The notes under the pieces are model-generated. The model was not told the origin of the DNA. It worked only from the letters and a program-made list of their open reading frames with translations, and made no database searches. The position numbers were made by a program, and so were the translations under genes. Source: Streptomyces qinzhouensis (GTDB taxonomy: Bacteria; Actinomycetota; Actinomycetes; Streptomycetales; Streptomycetaceae). Taken from it: DNA of 64,000 bases. Below, in pieces: positions 19,767 to 29,239 of the stretch. Each line of letters begins with the position of its first letter. Position 1 is the first letter of the stretch. The DNA lies in assembly GCF_007856155.1 (NCBI RefSeq), contig NZ_CP042266.1:5766001-5830000 (forward strand). Reading direction: 5' to 3'.

Positions 19767-22700
19767 GTGGCTAAGGTCCGGGTATACGAGCTCGCCAAGG
19801 AGTTCGGTGTGGAGAGCAAGGTCGTCATGGCCAAGCTCCAGGAACTCGGTGAATTCGTCCGTTCGGCGTCCTCGACGATCGAGGCGCCGGTTGTGCGCAA
19901 GTTGACTGACGCGTTGCAGGGGTCCGGCTCAGGTGCCGGCAAGACCGCTGCCAAGCCGGGTGCGCCCCGTAAGGCCGCGCCCGCCCCCGCCGCCCCCCGA
20001 CCGGGCGGCCCCACCCCCGGCGCGCCCTCTCCGGCCGCGCCCCGTCCCGCTGCCCCCAAGCCCGGCGCCCCGGCCCCCCGGCCGACCGTCGCCGAGGCCC
20101 CCGGCAGCACCCCCCCTCCCGCCGCGCCGGCCGCCGGCCCGCGCCCGGGTCCGAAGCCCGCGACCCGGCCCGGTCCGGTCACGCCCGTGCCCGCGGCGGA
20201 GTTCTCCGCCCCGGCGCCCGCGCAGCCGTCCGCACCGTCCGCGCCGCGCGAGCAGTCCGCTCCCCGGCCCGGTGCCCCCGGTCCGCGTCCCGCCCGCCCC
20301 GGTCAGCAGTCCGGTGGCGGCCAGGGCGCCCCGCGCCCCGGTGGCGAGCGTCCCGAGCGCACGGAGCGCACCGAGCGCCCCCAGCGTTCGGCCCCCGGCC
20401 AGGGTGGCCCGCGTCCGGGCGGTAACCGTCCGGCCGGTCCCCGTCCGGGCAACAACCCCTTCACCTCCGGCGGCTCCACCGGCATGGCGCGCCCGCAGGC
20501 GCCCCGTCCCGGCGGCGGTCGTCCCGGCGGTGCCCCGGGCCAGGGTGCCCCGCGTCCGCAGGGCGGCCCCGGTGGCGCTCCGCGTCCGCAGGGCCAGGGC
20601 GCTCCGCGTCCCACGCCCGGCGCGATGCCTCGTCCGCAGGCCCCCCGCCCCGGCGGCGGCCCCGCGGGTAACCGTCCGAACCCGGGCATGATGCCGCAGC
20701 GTCCGGCCGCGGGCCCCCGCCCGGGTGGCGGTCCCGGTGCTCGTCCCGGCGGTGGCGGCGGCGGTCGTCCCGGCGGTCCCGGTGCTCGTCCCGGCGGTGG
20801 CGGTGGCGGCGGCTTCGCCGGTCGTCCCGGTGGTGGCGGTGGCGGCGGCGGTCGTCCCGGTGGCGGCGGCGGCTTCGCCGGTCGTCCCGGTGGCGGTGGC
20901 CCCGGTGGCGGTGGCGGCGGCTTCGGCGGTCGTCCCGGCTTCGGTGGCCGTCCGGGTGGTCCCGGTGGCCGTGGTGGCACGCAGGGCGCCTTCGGCCGTC
21001 CCGGCGGCCCGGCCCGTCGTGGCCGCAAGTCGAAGCGGCAGCGGCGCCAGGAGTACGAGGCCATGCAGGCCCCGTCGGTCGGCGGCGTGATGCTGCCCCG
21101 CGGCGGCGGCGAGACCATTCGCCTGTCGCGCGGTGCGTCCCTCACCGACTTCGCGGAGAAGATCAACGCCAACCCGGCGTCCCTCGTCGCGGTCATGATG
21201 AACCTCGGCGAGATGGTCACGGCCACGCAGTCCGTCTCCGACGAGACCCTCCAGCTGCTCGGCGGCGAGATGAACTACACGGTTCAGATCGTCAGCCCGG
21301 AGGAGGAGGACCGCGAGCTGCTCGAGTCCTTCGACATCGAGTTCGGCGAGGACGAGGGCGGCGACGAAGAGCTGGTCTCCCGTCCGCCGGTGGTCACCGT
21401 CATGGGCCACGTCGACCACGGAAAGACCCGACTCCTCGACGCGATCCGCAAGACCAACGTGGTCGCGGGCGAGGCCGGTGGCATCACCCAGCACATCGGT
21501 GCCTACCAGGTCGCGACCGAGGTCAACGGCGAGGACCGCCGGATCACCTTCATCGACACCCCCGGTCACGAGGCGTTCACCGCCATGCGTGCCCGTGGTG
21601 CCAAGTCGACCGACATCGCGATCCTCGTGGTGGCGGCCAACGACGGTGTGATGCCCCAGACGATCGAGGCGCTCAACCACGCCAAGGCGGCCGATGTGCC
21701 GATCGTGGTCGCGGTGAACAAGATCGACGTCGAGGGTGCCGACCCGACGAAGGTGCGCGGTCAGCTCACCGAGTTCGGTCTGGTGGCCGAGGAGTACGGC
21801 GGCGACACCATGTTCGTCGACATCTCCGCCAAGCAGGGCCTGCACATCGAGGAGCTGCTGGAGGCCGTCGTCCTCACCGCCGACGCCTCCCTCGACCTGC
21901 GCGCCAACCCGAACCAGGACGCCCAGGGCATCGCGATCGAGTCCCACCTCGACCGCGGCCGCGGCGCCGTCTCGACGGTCCTGGTCCAGCGCGGAACGCT
22001 CCGTATCGGCGACACGATGGTCGTGGGCGACGCCTACGGCCGGGTGCGGGCCATGCTCGACGACAAGGGCGAGAACGTGGAAGAGGCCGGTCCTTCGACC
22101 CCGGTCCTCGTCCTCGGCCTCACCAACGTCCCGGGCGCCGGCGACAACTTCCTCGTCGTCGACGAGGACCGCACGGCCCGCCAGATCGCGGAGAAGCGCG
22201 CCGCTCGTGAGCGCAACGCCGCGTTCGCCAAGCGGGTGCGCCGGGTCTCCCTGGAGGACCTCGACAAGGTTCTCAAGGCGGGCGAGATCCAGCAGCTCAA
22301 CCTCATCATCAAGGGCGACGCGTCCGGATCGGTGGAGGCCCTGGAGTCCTCCCTGCTCCAGCTCGACGTCGGCGAAGAGGTCGACATCCGGGTGCTGCAC
22401 CGGGGTGTCGGTGCGGTCACCGAGTCGGACATCGACCTGGCCATGGGCTCCGACGCCATCGTCATCGGCTTCAACGTCCGCGCGGCCGGCCGTGCCTCGC
22501 AGATGGCGGAGCGCGAAGGCGTCGACGTCCGGTACTACTCGGTGATCTACCAGGCCATCGAGGAGATCGAGGCGGCCCTCAAGGGCATGCTCAAGCCGGA
22601 GTACGAAGAGGTCGAGCTCGGTACGGCGGAGATCCGCGAGGTCTTCCGCTCGTCCAAGCTGGGCAACATCGCGGGTGTTCTCATCCGCTCCGGCGAGGTC

Positions 22701-22904
22701 AAGCGGAACACCAAGGCCCGTCTCATCCGCGACGGCAAGGTGGTCGCCGAGAACCTCAACATCGAGGGTCTGCGCCGCTTCAAGGACGACGTCACCGAGA
22801 TCCGCGAAGGCTTCGAGGGCGGTATCAACCTCGGAAACTTCAACGACATCAAGATCGACGACGTCATCGCGACGTACGAGATGCGCGAGAAGCCGCGCGG
22901 CTGA
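19767..22904 (+). CDS. infB: Translation initiation factor IF-2
   Basis: IF-2 is the GTPase that brings initiator fMet-tRNA to the ribosome. The 1045-residue product opens with the IF2_N fold ([21 protein letters not shown]). A ~380-residue linker very rich in Pro, Gly, Ala and Arg follows, with long GGGG-RPGG runs. The conserved core has the G1 motif [14 protein letters not shown] and NKID, and then domains II to IV. AAAGGAG precedes the GTG. The linker is longer and more repetitive than in E. coli, which is normal for Streptomyces. Confidence 0.97.
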   Translation: MAKVRVYELAKEFGVESKVVMAKLQELGEFVRSASSTIEAPVVRKLTDALQGSGSGAGKTAAKPGAPRKAAPAPAAPRPGGPTPGAPSPAAPRPAAPKPGAPAPRPTVAEAPGSTPPPAAPAAGPRPGPKPATRPGPVTPVPAAEFSAPAPAQPSAPSAPREQSAPRPGAPGPRPARPGQQSGGGQGAPRPGGERPERTERTERPQRSAPGQGGPRPGGNRPAGPRPGNNPFTSGGSTGMARPQAPRPGGGRPGGAPGQGAPRPQGGPGGAPRPQGQGAPRPTPGAMPRPQAPRPGGGPAGNRPNPGMMPQRPAAGPRPGGGPGARPGGGGGGRPGGPGARPGGGGGGGFAGRPGGGGGGGGRPGGGGGFAGRPGGGGPGGGGGGFGGRPGFGGRPGGPGGRGGTQGAFGRPGGPARRGRKSKRQRRQEYEAMQAPSVGGVMLPRGGGETIRLSRGASLTDFAEKINANPASLVAVMMNLGEMVTATQSVSDETLQLLGGEMNYTVQIVSPEEEDRELLESFDIEFGEDEGGDEELVSRPPVVTVMGHVDHGKTRLLDAIRKTNVVAGEAGGITQHIGAYQVATEVNGEDRRITFIDTPGHEAFTAMRARGAKSTDIAILVVAANDGVMPQTIEALNHAKAADVPIVVAVNKIDVEGADPTKVRGQLTEFGLVAEEYGGDTMFVDISAKQGLHIEELLEAVVLTADASLDLRANPNQDAQGIAIESHLDRGRGAVSTVLVQRGTLRIGDTMVVGDAYGRVRAMLDDKGENVEEAGPSTPVLVLGLTNVPGAGDNFLVVDEDRTARQIAEKRAARERNAAFAKRVRRVSLEDLDKVLKAGEIQQLNLIIKGDASGSVEALESSLLQLDVGEEVDIRVLHRGVGAVTESDIDLAMGSDAIVIGFNVRAAGRASQMAEREGVDVRYYSVIYQAIEEIEAALKGMLKPEYEEVELGTAEIREVFRSSKLGNIAGVLIRSGEVKRNTKARLIRDGKVVAENLNIEGLRRFKDDVTEIREGFEGGINLGNFNDIKIDDVIATYEMREKPRG

Positions 22905-22914
22905 CGCGCTGCGG

Positions 22915-22963
22915 TCGGCCGGGGCCGGTCGGCGGGATAATTTCCGTCGATCGGCCCCGGCCG
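22915..22963 (+). terminator. Hairpin after infB
   Basis: CGGCCGGGGCC and GGCCCCGGCCG form an 11-bp stem around a ~20-base loop just after the infB stop. No T-run follows, so it may attenuate rather than end transcription into ylxP-rbfA. Confidence 0.5.
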
Positions 22964-23044
22964 CTGCGTGTACGGTTCCGGTGTCGCTGTCGAACACCGG
23001 CAGCCGCCCTTGAACCCGAACCGGCGGGATATCCGGATGTATCC

Positions 23045-23338
23045 ATGTATGTGGGAACGCTGTCCTTCGATCTGCTCCTCGGCGACGTACGGTCGCTGAA
23101 GGAGAAGCGCTCCGTGGTCCGGCCGATCGTCGCCGAGCTGCACCGTAAATTCGCGGTCAGCGTGGCGGAGACCGGCGACCAGGATCTCTACCGAAGGGCC
23201 GCGATCGGCCTCGCGGTGGTCTCCGGGGACACCGGGCATCTGGCCGACGTACTGGACCGGTGCGAACGCTTCGTCGCCGCCCGGCCGGAAGTCGAACTGC
23301 TCTCGGTTCGACGCAGGCTCCACAGCGACGAAGACTGA
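23045..23338 (+). CDS. YlxP-like DUF503 protein
   Basis: This 97-residue protein has the DUF503 opening MYVGTLSFDLLLGDVRSLKEKRSVVRP and the rest of the small ferredoxin-like fold. The family lies between infB and rbfA in Gram-positive bacteria and is thought to act in ribosome-related processes, without a firm function. It continues the operon, 140 bp after infB. Confidence 0.9.
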   Translation: MYVGTLSFDLLLGDVRSLKEKRSVVRPIVAELHRKFAVSVAETGDQDLYRRAAIGLAVVSGDTGHLADVLDRCERFVAARPEVELLSVRRRLHSDED

Positions 23339-23398
23339 AGTGGAACGCCCACCACGGCCATCGTGGCGGGGCACAGCAGGTAAGAAGGAGAAGGACCA

Positions 23399-23884
23399 GT
23401 GGCCGACAACGCGCGGGCGAAGAAACTGGCGGACCTGATCAGGGAAGTCGTCGCCGAGAAGCTACAGCGCGGTATCAAGGACCCGCGGCTCGGCTCGCAT
23501 GTGACCATCACCGACACCCGGGTCACCGGCGATCTGCGGGAGGCCACGGTCTTCTACACGGTCTACGGCGACGACGAGGACCGGGCCAGCGCCGCCGCCG
23601 GGCTCCAGAGCGCCAAGGGCGTGCTGCGCAGCGCGGTCGGCGCCGCGGCGGGCACCAAGTTCACCCCGACGCTCACCTTCGTCGCGGACGCCCTCCCGGA
23701 GAACGCGAAGACCATCGAGAACCTCCTCGACCAGGCCCGCGCCTCGGACGCCCGGGTACGGGAGGTCTCCTCGGGCGCCGCCTACGCCGGTGACGCGGAT
23801 CCGTACCGTAAGCCCGAAGAGGACACCGACGGCGACGGCGAAGCCACCGACGGTGACCGCACCGGGGGCTCCGCTTCCGCATGA
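23399..23884 (+). CDS. rbfA: Ribosome-binding factor A
   Basis: RbfA matures the 16S rRNA 5' end in the 30S subunit. The 161-residue product has the KH-like core (residues 1-110, LADLIREVVAEKLQRGIKDPRLG, VTGDLREATVFYTVYG) and an acidic low-complexity tail. The GTG at 23399 follows an AGAAGGAGA site. Its stop overlaps the start of truB (ATGA). Confidence 0.96.
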   Translation: MADNARAKKLADLIREVVAEKLQRGIKDPRLGSHVTITDTRVTGDLREATVFYTVYGDDEDRASAAAGLQSAKGVLRSAVGAAAGTKFTPTLTFVADALPENAKTIENLLDQARASDARVREVSSGAAYAGDADPYRKPEEDTDGDGEATDGDRTGGSASA

Positions 23885-24780
23885 CCCAGCGCACCCCCGC
23901 GCCCGACGGCCTGGTCATTGTCGACAAGCCGTCGGGCTTCACCTCCCACGACGTCGTAGCCAAGATGCGCGGTATCGCCAGGACCCGCCGGGTGGGCCAT
24001 GCCGGCACCCTCGACCCCATGGCGACCGGCGTCCTCGTCCTCGGCATCGAGCGGGCCACCAAGCTCCTCGGCCATCTCGCGCTCACCGAGAAGGAGTACC
24101 TGGGCACGATCCGGCTCGGCCAGAGCACCGTCACGGACGACGCCGAGGGCGAGATCACCACATCCGCCGACGCCTCGGGGATCACCCGCGACGCCATCGA
24201 CACCGGAGTCGCCGCCCTCAGCGGCGCCATCATGCAGGTGCCGTCGAAGGTCAGCGCCATCAAGATCGACGGCAAGCGGTCGTACGCCCGCGTCCGCGGC
24301 GGCGAGGACTTCGAGATCCCGGCCCGCCCGGTGACCGTCTCCTCCTTCCGGGTCTACGACGTCCGGCCGGCGACCGCCGAGGACGGCACCCCCGTACTCG
24401 ACCTCGTGGTCTCCGTCGTCTGCTCCTCCGGCACCTACATCCGGGCCCTCGCCCGCGATCTGGGCGGCGGTCTCGGGGTCGGCGGCCATCTCACCGCCCT
24501 GCGGCGCACCCGCGTCGGCCCCTACGGACTGGACGCGGCCAAAACCCTCGACCAGCTCCAGGAGGAGCTGACGGTGATGCCCGTCGCCGAGGCAGCGTCG
24601 GCGGCCTTCCCCCGCTGGGACGTCGACGCCCGGCGGGCCGGGCTGCTCGCCAACGGTGTACGGCTCGACATGCCCGCCTACGACCGCTCACCCGTGGCCG
24701 CGTTCGGCCCCGACGACCGGTTCGTGGCCCTCGTCGAGGAACAGAAGGGCAAGGCGAAGAGCCTCGCGGTCTTCGTCTGA
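23881..24780 (+). CDS. truB: tRNA pseudouridine-55 synthase
   Basis: TruB makes pseudouridine at position 55 of tRNAs. The 299-residue product has the catalytic aspartate in GHAGTLDPMATGVL and further family motifs KVSAIKIDGKRSYARVR and CSSGTYIRALARDLG. It is translationally coupled to rbfA by a four-base overlap. The C-terminal portion is the actinobacterial TruB extension. Confidence 0.96.
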   Translation: MTQRTPAPDGLVIVDKPSGFTSHDVVAKMRGIARTRRVGHAGTLDPMATGVLVLGIERATKLLGHLALTEKEYLGTIRLGQSTVTDDAEGEITTSADASGITRDAIDTGVAALSGAIMQVPSKVSAIKIDGKRSYARVRGGEDFEIPARPVTVSSFRVYDVRPATAEDGTPVLDLVVSVVCSSGTYIRALARDLGGGLGVGGHLTALRRTRVGPYGLDAAKTLDQLQEELTVMPVAEAASAAFPRWDVDARRAGLLANGVRLDMPAYDRSPVAAFGPDDRFVALVEEQKGKAKSLAVFV

Positions 24781-24887
24781 GACCCCCGAGAGGGCGGCCG
24801 GTGGCGGCCGGGGGGCGTGGGCATGGCAGTCTTAGACCTGCGAATACTGGTCTTGAGTAACTGATGGTTCGGCGAGGAGCGGTCACA

Positions 24888-25829
24888 GTGCAGCGCTGGC
24901 GTGGCTTGGAGGACATCCCCCAGGACTGGGGGCGCAGCGTCGTCACCATCGGTTCCTACGACGGTGTCCACCGGGGCCACCAGTTGATCATCGGGCGGGC
25001 GGTCGAGCGGGCGCGTGAGCTGTCCGTTCCCTCGGTCGTGGTCACCTTCGACCCGCACCCCAGCGAGGTCGTCCGCCCCGGCAGCCACCCGCCGCTCCTC
25101 GCGCCCCACCACCGCCGGGCCGAGCTGATGGCCGAACTGGGGGTGGACGCGGTCCTCATCCTCCCCTTCACGGCCGAGTTCTCGAAGCTCTCGCCCGCCG
25201 ACTTCATCGTCAAGGTCCTCGTCGACAAGCTGCACGCCCGGACCGTCGTGGAGGGCCCCAACTTCCGCTTCGGCCACCGGGCCGCGGGCACCGTGGACTA
25301 CCTGGCCGAGCTGGGCGCCACCTACGACTACGACGTCGAGGTCGTCGACCTCTATGTCAGCGGTGCGGCGGGCGGCGGCGATCCCTTCTCCTCCACCCTC
25401 ACCCGCAGGCTGGTCGCCGCGGGTGACGTCGAGGGCGCCCGGGAGATCCTCGGCCGCCCCCACCGGGTGGAGGGCATCGTCGTCCGGGGTGCGCAGCGCG
25501 GCCGTGAGCTGGGCTTCCCGACGGCCAATCTGGAGACCCTGCCGCATACCGCGATCCCCGCGGACGGGGTGTACGCGGGCTGGCTGACGGCGAACGGCGA
25601 GCGGATGCCCGCGGCGATCTCCGTCGGGACGAACCCGCAGTTCGACGGCGTCGAGCGCACGGTCGAGGCGTACGCCATCGACCGGGTCGACCTCGACCTC
25701 TACGGGCTGCACGTCGCGATCGACTACTTCGCGTACGTCCGGGGCCAGGAGAAGTTCGCCTCGGTGGACGATCTGCTGGTGGCGATGGCCCGCGATGTCC
25801 AGCAGTGCCGCGAGCTCCTGAACATGTAG
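24888..25829 (+). CDS. ribF: Bifunctional riboflavin kinase/FAD synthetase
   Basis: RibF phosphorylates riboflavin to FMN and adenylates FMN to FAD. The 313-residue product has the nucleotidyltransferase domain first (GSYDGVHRGHQ, TFDPHPSEV, GPNFRFGHRAAG). The riboflavin kinase domain follows (GRELGFPTANLE, YAGWL, DLDLYGLHVAIDYFAYVRGQEKF). I chose the GTG at 24888, with GAGGAG eight bases upstream. The gene is intact although a mobile element lies downstream, so the element inserted beyond the operon. Confidence 0.95.
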   Translation: MQRWRGLEDIPQDWGRSVVTIGSYDGVHRGHQLIIGRAVERARELSVPSVVVTFDPHPSEVVRPGSHPPLLAPHHRRAELMAELGVDAVLILPFTAEFSKLSPADFIVKVLVDKLHARTVVEGPNFRFGHRAAGTVDYLAELGATYDYDVEVVDLYVSGAAGGGDPFSSTLTRRLVAAGDVEGAREILGRPHRVEGIVVRGAQRGRELGFPTANLETLPHTAIPADGVYAGWLTANGERMPAAISVGTNPQFDGVERTVEAYAIDRVDLDLYGLHVAIDYFAYVRGQEKFASVDDLLVAMARDVQQCRELLNM

Positions 25830-26428
25830 CCGGGTCGCTCCCCGCGGGGTCGCTTCCCGCTGTGGGGCCTGGGCTTCCGGTGCGCGCCGTTGGTGGCTTG
25901 TGTTGCGTGTCCGGCCGCGGGCAATGGGGGGACCCCCAGCGCCCCTGGGTGCCTGTGCTTGCTGCCCCTGCGCGGCGCGGCCCCTTCGGTGGTCGGGTCG
26001 CGTTACTCCGTGGGGTAGGCGCGGGGTCTTGTCGGGTGCGGCCGGGTCGGTGGCCTCCGGGCTCACCTCCTCGCAGACTGCGATGCACCGCCCCGAAACG
26101 CGTCCCTTCTTGTCGCAGCCTGCTGCGGGGGCGACCCTGCACCCCCCTCCGGAGATCACTCCGACTTGACCCCGGGGAGAACGAGTCCGCCCGGTCACCC
26201 ATCAAGTGGTCCATGCAGATCAAGGGGTGCCTGTGCCCCGAGACGCGTTACGCCTCCGGGGGCGGTGATCAGGAGAGTTTCCCTTCCCCGGTGACGCGCG
26301 ACAACTCCCGGGGCCTTGGGGCATGGACAGGTGGGGATCACGTGGGAGGGGGGTGCAGGGTCGCCCCCGCAGCCGACCGGCGAAAAGGTGGGTTCGCCCC
26401 TGGGCGGTGCATCGCCGGCGGCGAGGAC
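25830..26428. other. Non-coding stretch between ribF and the mobile element
   Basis: No gene is convincing here. The 600 bp contain one full ~160-bp repeat on the minus strand (26001-26160), a 175-bp unique spacer, and the left part of a second, inverted copy (26335-26434) that runs into the integrated element. Short open frames correspond to the repeats. Confidence 0.7.
26001..26160 (-). repeat. Intact ~160-bp intergenic repeat, copy 1
   Basis: Read on the minus strand this copy contains GGGGGGTGCAGGGTCGCCCC at one end and CCCCACGGAGTAACG at the other. It matches the two half-copies at 26335-26434 and 35561-35632. It can be read as an open frame encoding APDKTPRLPHG and GRCIA, which is preserved in the other copy. 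Whether it is translated is unknown. Confidence 0.8.
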
Positions 26429-26434
26429 GCGGAG
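26335..26434 (+). repeat. Left half of interrupted repeat, copy 2
   Basis: Inverted relative to copy 1, it matches the first ~100 bp, from the GGGGGGTGCAGGGTCGCCCC block to GGGCGGTGCATCGC. It ends at the GCGGAG core where the mobile element begins. The remainder of the copy is found at 35561-35632. Confidence 0.8.
26429..26434 (+). other. attL core (GCGGAG)
   Basis: This is the left junction of the element. Host repeat sequence lies to the left and element sequence (from CCTCACTAGTGAC) to the right. Joining the left flank to the right flank through this core restores a continuous repeat in the same reading frame as the intact copy. The exact crossover dinucleotide cannot be fixed from one sequence. 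Confidence 0.75.
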
Positions 26435-26466
26435 CCTCACTAGTGACAGTCCGGGTCAGTGCTGGT

Positions 26467-26495
26467 CCCCACACCTACCAAAACTAGGTATGGGG
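26467..26495. promoter_or_regulatory. Imperfect palindrome upstream of integrase
   Basis: CCCCACACCTA and TAGGTATGGGG form an 11-bp inverted repeat with one mismatch around CCAAAAC, ending about ten bases before the integrase start. It could be an operator or an arm site for recombinase regulation. Confidence 0.5.
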
Positions 26496-26504
26496 GCACA
26501 CATC

Positions 26505-28202
26505 ATGGGGATGACCAGCATGAATGCACCGGTAGCGCCGGTAACGGCCTACGACGGGTGCGGCATGTGCCTGCTCGGTCTGCGACGGCTCTCACGGGTC
26601 AAGGGGGCGACCAGCTCGCCGGAACGGCAGGAAGCGTTGGTCCTGTCTGCGGCTGAAGCAGTAGGCGGGCACATCATCGCGTGGGCCGATGACTGGGAGG
26701 TATCCGGCGCCACGGACCCGCTGACCCGTCCGGGGCTCGGCCCGTGGCTCCGGGGAGAGAAAGGTCCGTATGACGGTCTCGCCGGATCGGCAGTCGACCG
26801 CATCGGTCGCAACGTGGTGGACGTCCTCTCAACGGCGTACGCCAACCACAGTGCAGGCCGTGCTCTGGTTACCGCCGACCACAACGGCATCTGGGACCTG
26901 AACGACTCCAATCAAGAGAACGAACTCACGCTCAAAGCCATGGGCGCGCAGATGGAGCACCGGGCGATCAGGGAACGCAACCGTCAGGAACTCCGGCGGG
27001 CACGCGCGGTAGGGCAGATCAGTAGCCGCCCGTCATACGGCTACCGGAACGTGCGCCCCGCGCCCACCCAGAAGGTCACTCACCGGGAGTTGGAAGAGCA
27101 CTCCGCCGAAGTGCTGCGCGATGTGGCCCGGCGGATCCTGCTGGACACGACCGACAAGACCACCCCCTACAGCGAAGCGGCACGCCTCACGCTCGCAGGC
27201 GAGTTGGCTCCCGTGGACTGGCTCGCCAACCAGTACGGGCGGGAACCAAAGGGCATAGCATGGGGCGGAAAGTCCCTGCACGACATGTTGGTGAGCGAAG
27301 CAGCGCTCGGCTATCTCATGCACCAGGGGCGCCCTGTGCTCGACAAGAGCGGCAAGCCGTACCGGGTCGGGTCCCCACTGTGGGACCGGGCCACCCACAT
27401 TGCGTTGAAGGCCAAGCTTGCAGCCTCGCCGAAACGTACGATGAAGTCCCGGACGCCGAGGGCTCCGCAGCAGAAGACGCGCCTGAGCGGTGGTATCGCC
27501 ACGTGTGGCAACTGTGGAGAGAACATGTACCGCAACGGCACCACGAGCAAGGGCAAGTATCCCGCGTACCGGTGCACCGCCCGCAATCGGGGAATCCCCG
27601 GCTCCCAGCACTGCGGACGCAAGCTCGGAGCCCCGAAAGCCCCGGGTACCTTCGCTTCCCCGATCATCGCCCGGGCCGAGCTGGATAGCATCGTGGAACG
27701 CTGGTTCCTGGACCGGTTTGGGACCGCTCTACTCATGAAGTCGGTGTACGACCCGGGCTCCGGGCACGCCGCAGCGATTGCCGAGCTAGAAGCGGCGCGG
27801 GCACGGCTCCGGGACGACCGTCAAGCGGGCATCTACGACAGTCCTGATGATGCCGAGTGGTTCCGTACCCGCTTCGCTGACATCGGCCGTGAGATTGCCG
27901 AGCTGAAGAAACTTCCGGACCGTCCCGCAGGCTGGACCAGCGTCCCCACCGGGAAAACGGTCACCGACGAGTGGCACGCGACCACCACCGAGGCGGCCAA
28001 ACGGGAGATGCTCGAAGCGCACGGCATACAGGTGGTGGTCTACCCCACGGAACGAAACATGGGCCGTGTCGTCATCACCAGCACCATCCCCCATGATCCC
28101 GTCGCCGAGGCCACCGACACCGAGGGCAACCCCGGGCACCCCGCCATGCGAGGAGACAGGGGCAGTCACATGCGCATCGCGGAACCCGTACTGGCCGCGT
28201 AG
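26505..28202 (+). CDS. Large serine recombinase (integrase)
   Basis: A 565-residue site-specific recombinase. The N-terminal catalytic domain contains the likely nucleophile serine in LRRLSRVKG and the arginine motif VDRIGRNVVDV. A recombinase domain follows (SYGYRNVRP onward), and then a zinc ribbon with CGNCGENMYRNG and its second cysteine pair. A coiled-coil-like region sits near the C-terminus (AIAELEAARARLRDDRQAG). It should integrate the element at the repeat after ribF; excision would need a directionality factor, which I cannot identify. ATGs at 26490, 26505 and 26520 are all possible starts; 26505 and 26520 have G-rich sites at good spacing. Confidence 0.93.
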   Translation: MGMTSMNAPVAPVTAYDGCGMCLLGLRRLSRVKGATSSPERQEALVLSAAEAVGGHIIAWADDWEVSGATDPLTRPGLGPWLRGEKGPYDGLAGSAVDRIGRNVVDVLSTAYANHSAGRALVTADHNGIWDLNDSNQENELTLKAMGAQMEHRAIRERNRQELRRARAVGQISSRPSYGYRNVRPAPTQKVTHRELEEHSAEVLRDVARRILLDTTDKTTPYSEAARLTLAGELAPVDWLANQYGREPKGIAWGGKSLHDMLVSEAALGYLMHQGRPVLDKSGKPYRVGSPLWDRATHIALKAKLAASPKRTMKSRTPRAPQQKTRLSGGIATCGNCGENMYRNGTTSKGKYPAYRCTARNRGIPGSQHCGRKLGAPKAPGTFASPIIARAELDSIVERWFLDRFGTALLMKSVYDPGSGHAAAIAELEAARARLRDDRQAGIYDSPDDAEWFRTRFADIGREIAELKKLPDRPAGWTSVPTGKTVTDEWHATTTEAAKREMLEAHGIQVVVYPTERNMGRVVITSTIPHDPVAEATDTEGNPGHPAMRGDRGSHMRIAEPVLAA

Positions 28203-28310
28203 GACACGCGCTCGCTCGGTACGCTCACCGGTAGCCCGCGCCGGAATGGAGGCACGGAGTTAGGCACGGTCCCCAGCGATGGGGCGCAGTACGGCCGTAG
28301 CCGCATGGCT

Positions 28311-28348
28311 GGCCCCCGATGGTCCTTAGTTGATCGTCGGGGGCTTTG
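28311..28348 (+). terminator. Terminator after integrase
   Basis: GCCCCCGA at 28312-28319 pairs with TCGGGGGC at 28337-28344, followed by TTTGTC. It lies about 110 bp after the integrase stop. Confidence 0.75.
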
Positions 28349-28466
28349 TCATGCCCTCACACGGGCGTACGGGGTTCGTCACGTGCCACTCGCCGACTCG
28401 CCCGGTCCGGGGCTCCGCAGCGAGGCAAATCGGCGGGACGATGGCTGATGAGATGACGTTTTGATA

Positions 28467-28507
28467 CTTGGTTTTGATTGCACATAAAAAAATAGAGAGA
28501 AACCAAG
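28467..28507. promoter_or_regulatory. AT-rich inverted repeat
   Basis: CTTGGTTT (28467-28474) and AAACCAAG (28500-28507) flank a run with TTGCACATAAAAAAATAG. The segment 28452-28510 is strikingly AT-rich for this genome. It may be a promoter/operator or a DNA-unwinding site. TTGATA and TTGCAC hexamers are present, but no clear -10 pairs with them. Confidence 0.4.
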
Positions 28508-28790
28508 AACCACCCTCCGTCTGTCATGTCGCCATGAACGGCCCCGGGGTGCGGGTCATCGTCGGTCCTTACTACCGGGGCAACCGAGACCGGGATTACC
28601 GCACACCCGCCCCGCAGAGGGGAACACGGTGGTCTGAGTGCCCGGGTCTCACACGTAGCTCTGTCCGTGCAGCACGCACCCTCACGGGTGGCCGCAGTGG
28701 TCGTGTGGCAGAGCGCGGGGACTGCACCGCTCAACGATGTGCAGTCCCCTTGCCGTTCCGGACCGGTCGAGCCGGCGAGGGCGACACCGA

Positions 28791-28865
28791 GCCCGCTAAC
28801 CCAACGGCTAGAGGTGCGCCGTAACCAACCGGCAGAGTTCCCCGGTTCAAGTCCGGGGGCGGGCA
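28791..28865 (+). tRNA. tRNA-like sequence, anticodon unclear
   Basis: The ends form a seven-base-pair acceptor stem (GCCCGCT with GGCGGGC, one G-T pair) plus an unpaired A. A canonical T-arm (CCCGG-TTCAAGT-CCGGG) and a D-loop-like AACGGCTAGA are present, and the length is 75. The anticodon arm is irregular: only GCCG/CGGC pairs cleanly, leaving an eight-base loop TAACCAAC, and position 8 is A instead of T. It is either an unusual phage-type tRNA or a decayed one. No CCA is encoded. Confidence 0.45.
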
Positions 28866-28891
28866 CGACAACACAACAGAGGGGGGCGCAC

Positions 28892-29239
28892 ATGCGCTGT
28901 ATCGACTGTCCGGCTAACGCGACCCATCGGGGCCGCTGCGAGGACCACCACCGCGCGTACGAGAACAGGGCTCCGGTCCGGTCCCGCCGATCGCGAGGGC
29001 GCCGGAGAGCGAAGCGGTACGAGGGTGCCGCAAGGTTGCGTGCCCTGGTCGACGCTCGCGGGTCCGGTTGGTGTGCGTGGTGTCTGGAGTCCTTCCCTGC
29101 GGAAGGGCTTGAGATCGACCACGTGTGCCCGTTGGCCATGGGGGGCGAGGACATCGACAGAAACGTTCACGCGCTCTGTACGGGCTGCCACGGGCTCAAA
29201 ACCCGGACCGAGTTCGGGGGTGCCCGTGTCGACGCTTGA
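28892..29239 (+). CDS. HNH endonuclease, small (first copy)
   Basis: A 115-residue protein with an N-terminal cysteine pair (MRCIDCPANATHRGRCEDHH), a basic linker, and a C-terminal HNH domain. That domain has CAWCLESFPAEGLEIDHVCP and NVHALCTGCHGLKT, with two CxxC-type zinc pairs and the catalytic DH. The ATG at 28892 follows GGGGGG. Small HNH proteins beside terminase genes take part in phage DNA packaging. This one is 27 bp after the tRNA-like sequence and overlaps the next gene. Confidence 0.82.
   Translation: MRCIDCPANATHRGRCEDHHRAYENRAPVRSRRSRGRRRAKRYEGAARLRALVDARGSGWCAWCLESFPAEGLEIDHVCPLAMGGEDIDRNVHALCTGCHGLKTRTEFGGARVDA

Larger units (their letters stand above)
28203..28790. other. Integrase to tRNA-like spacer
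   Basis: Apart from the terminator and an AT-rich inverted repeat, I see no gene in this 588-bp stretch. Frames crossing it lack ribosome sites and recognisable content. It is a reasonable place for promoters of the packaging genes or for an origin. Confidence 0.5.

Noticed and set aside
20000..21010. Gly/Pro-rich infB region as a separate repeat element
   Set aside because: It is in frame within infB and is the low-complexity linker normal for Streptomyces IF-2.
24888..25829. Integration into the ribF 3' end
   Set aside because: ribF is full length and no att core lies in it. The junctions are in the repeat 600 bp downstream.
24678..26198. A long minus-strand frame over ribF
   Set aside because: Antisense to intact ribF. 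Only its first part overlaps the intergenic repeat, and that part is reported as a repeat.
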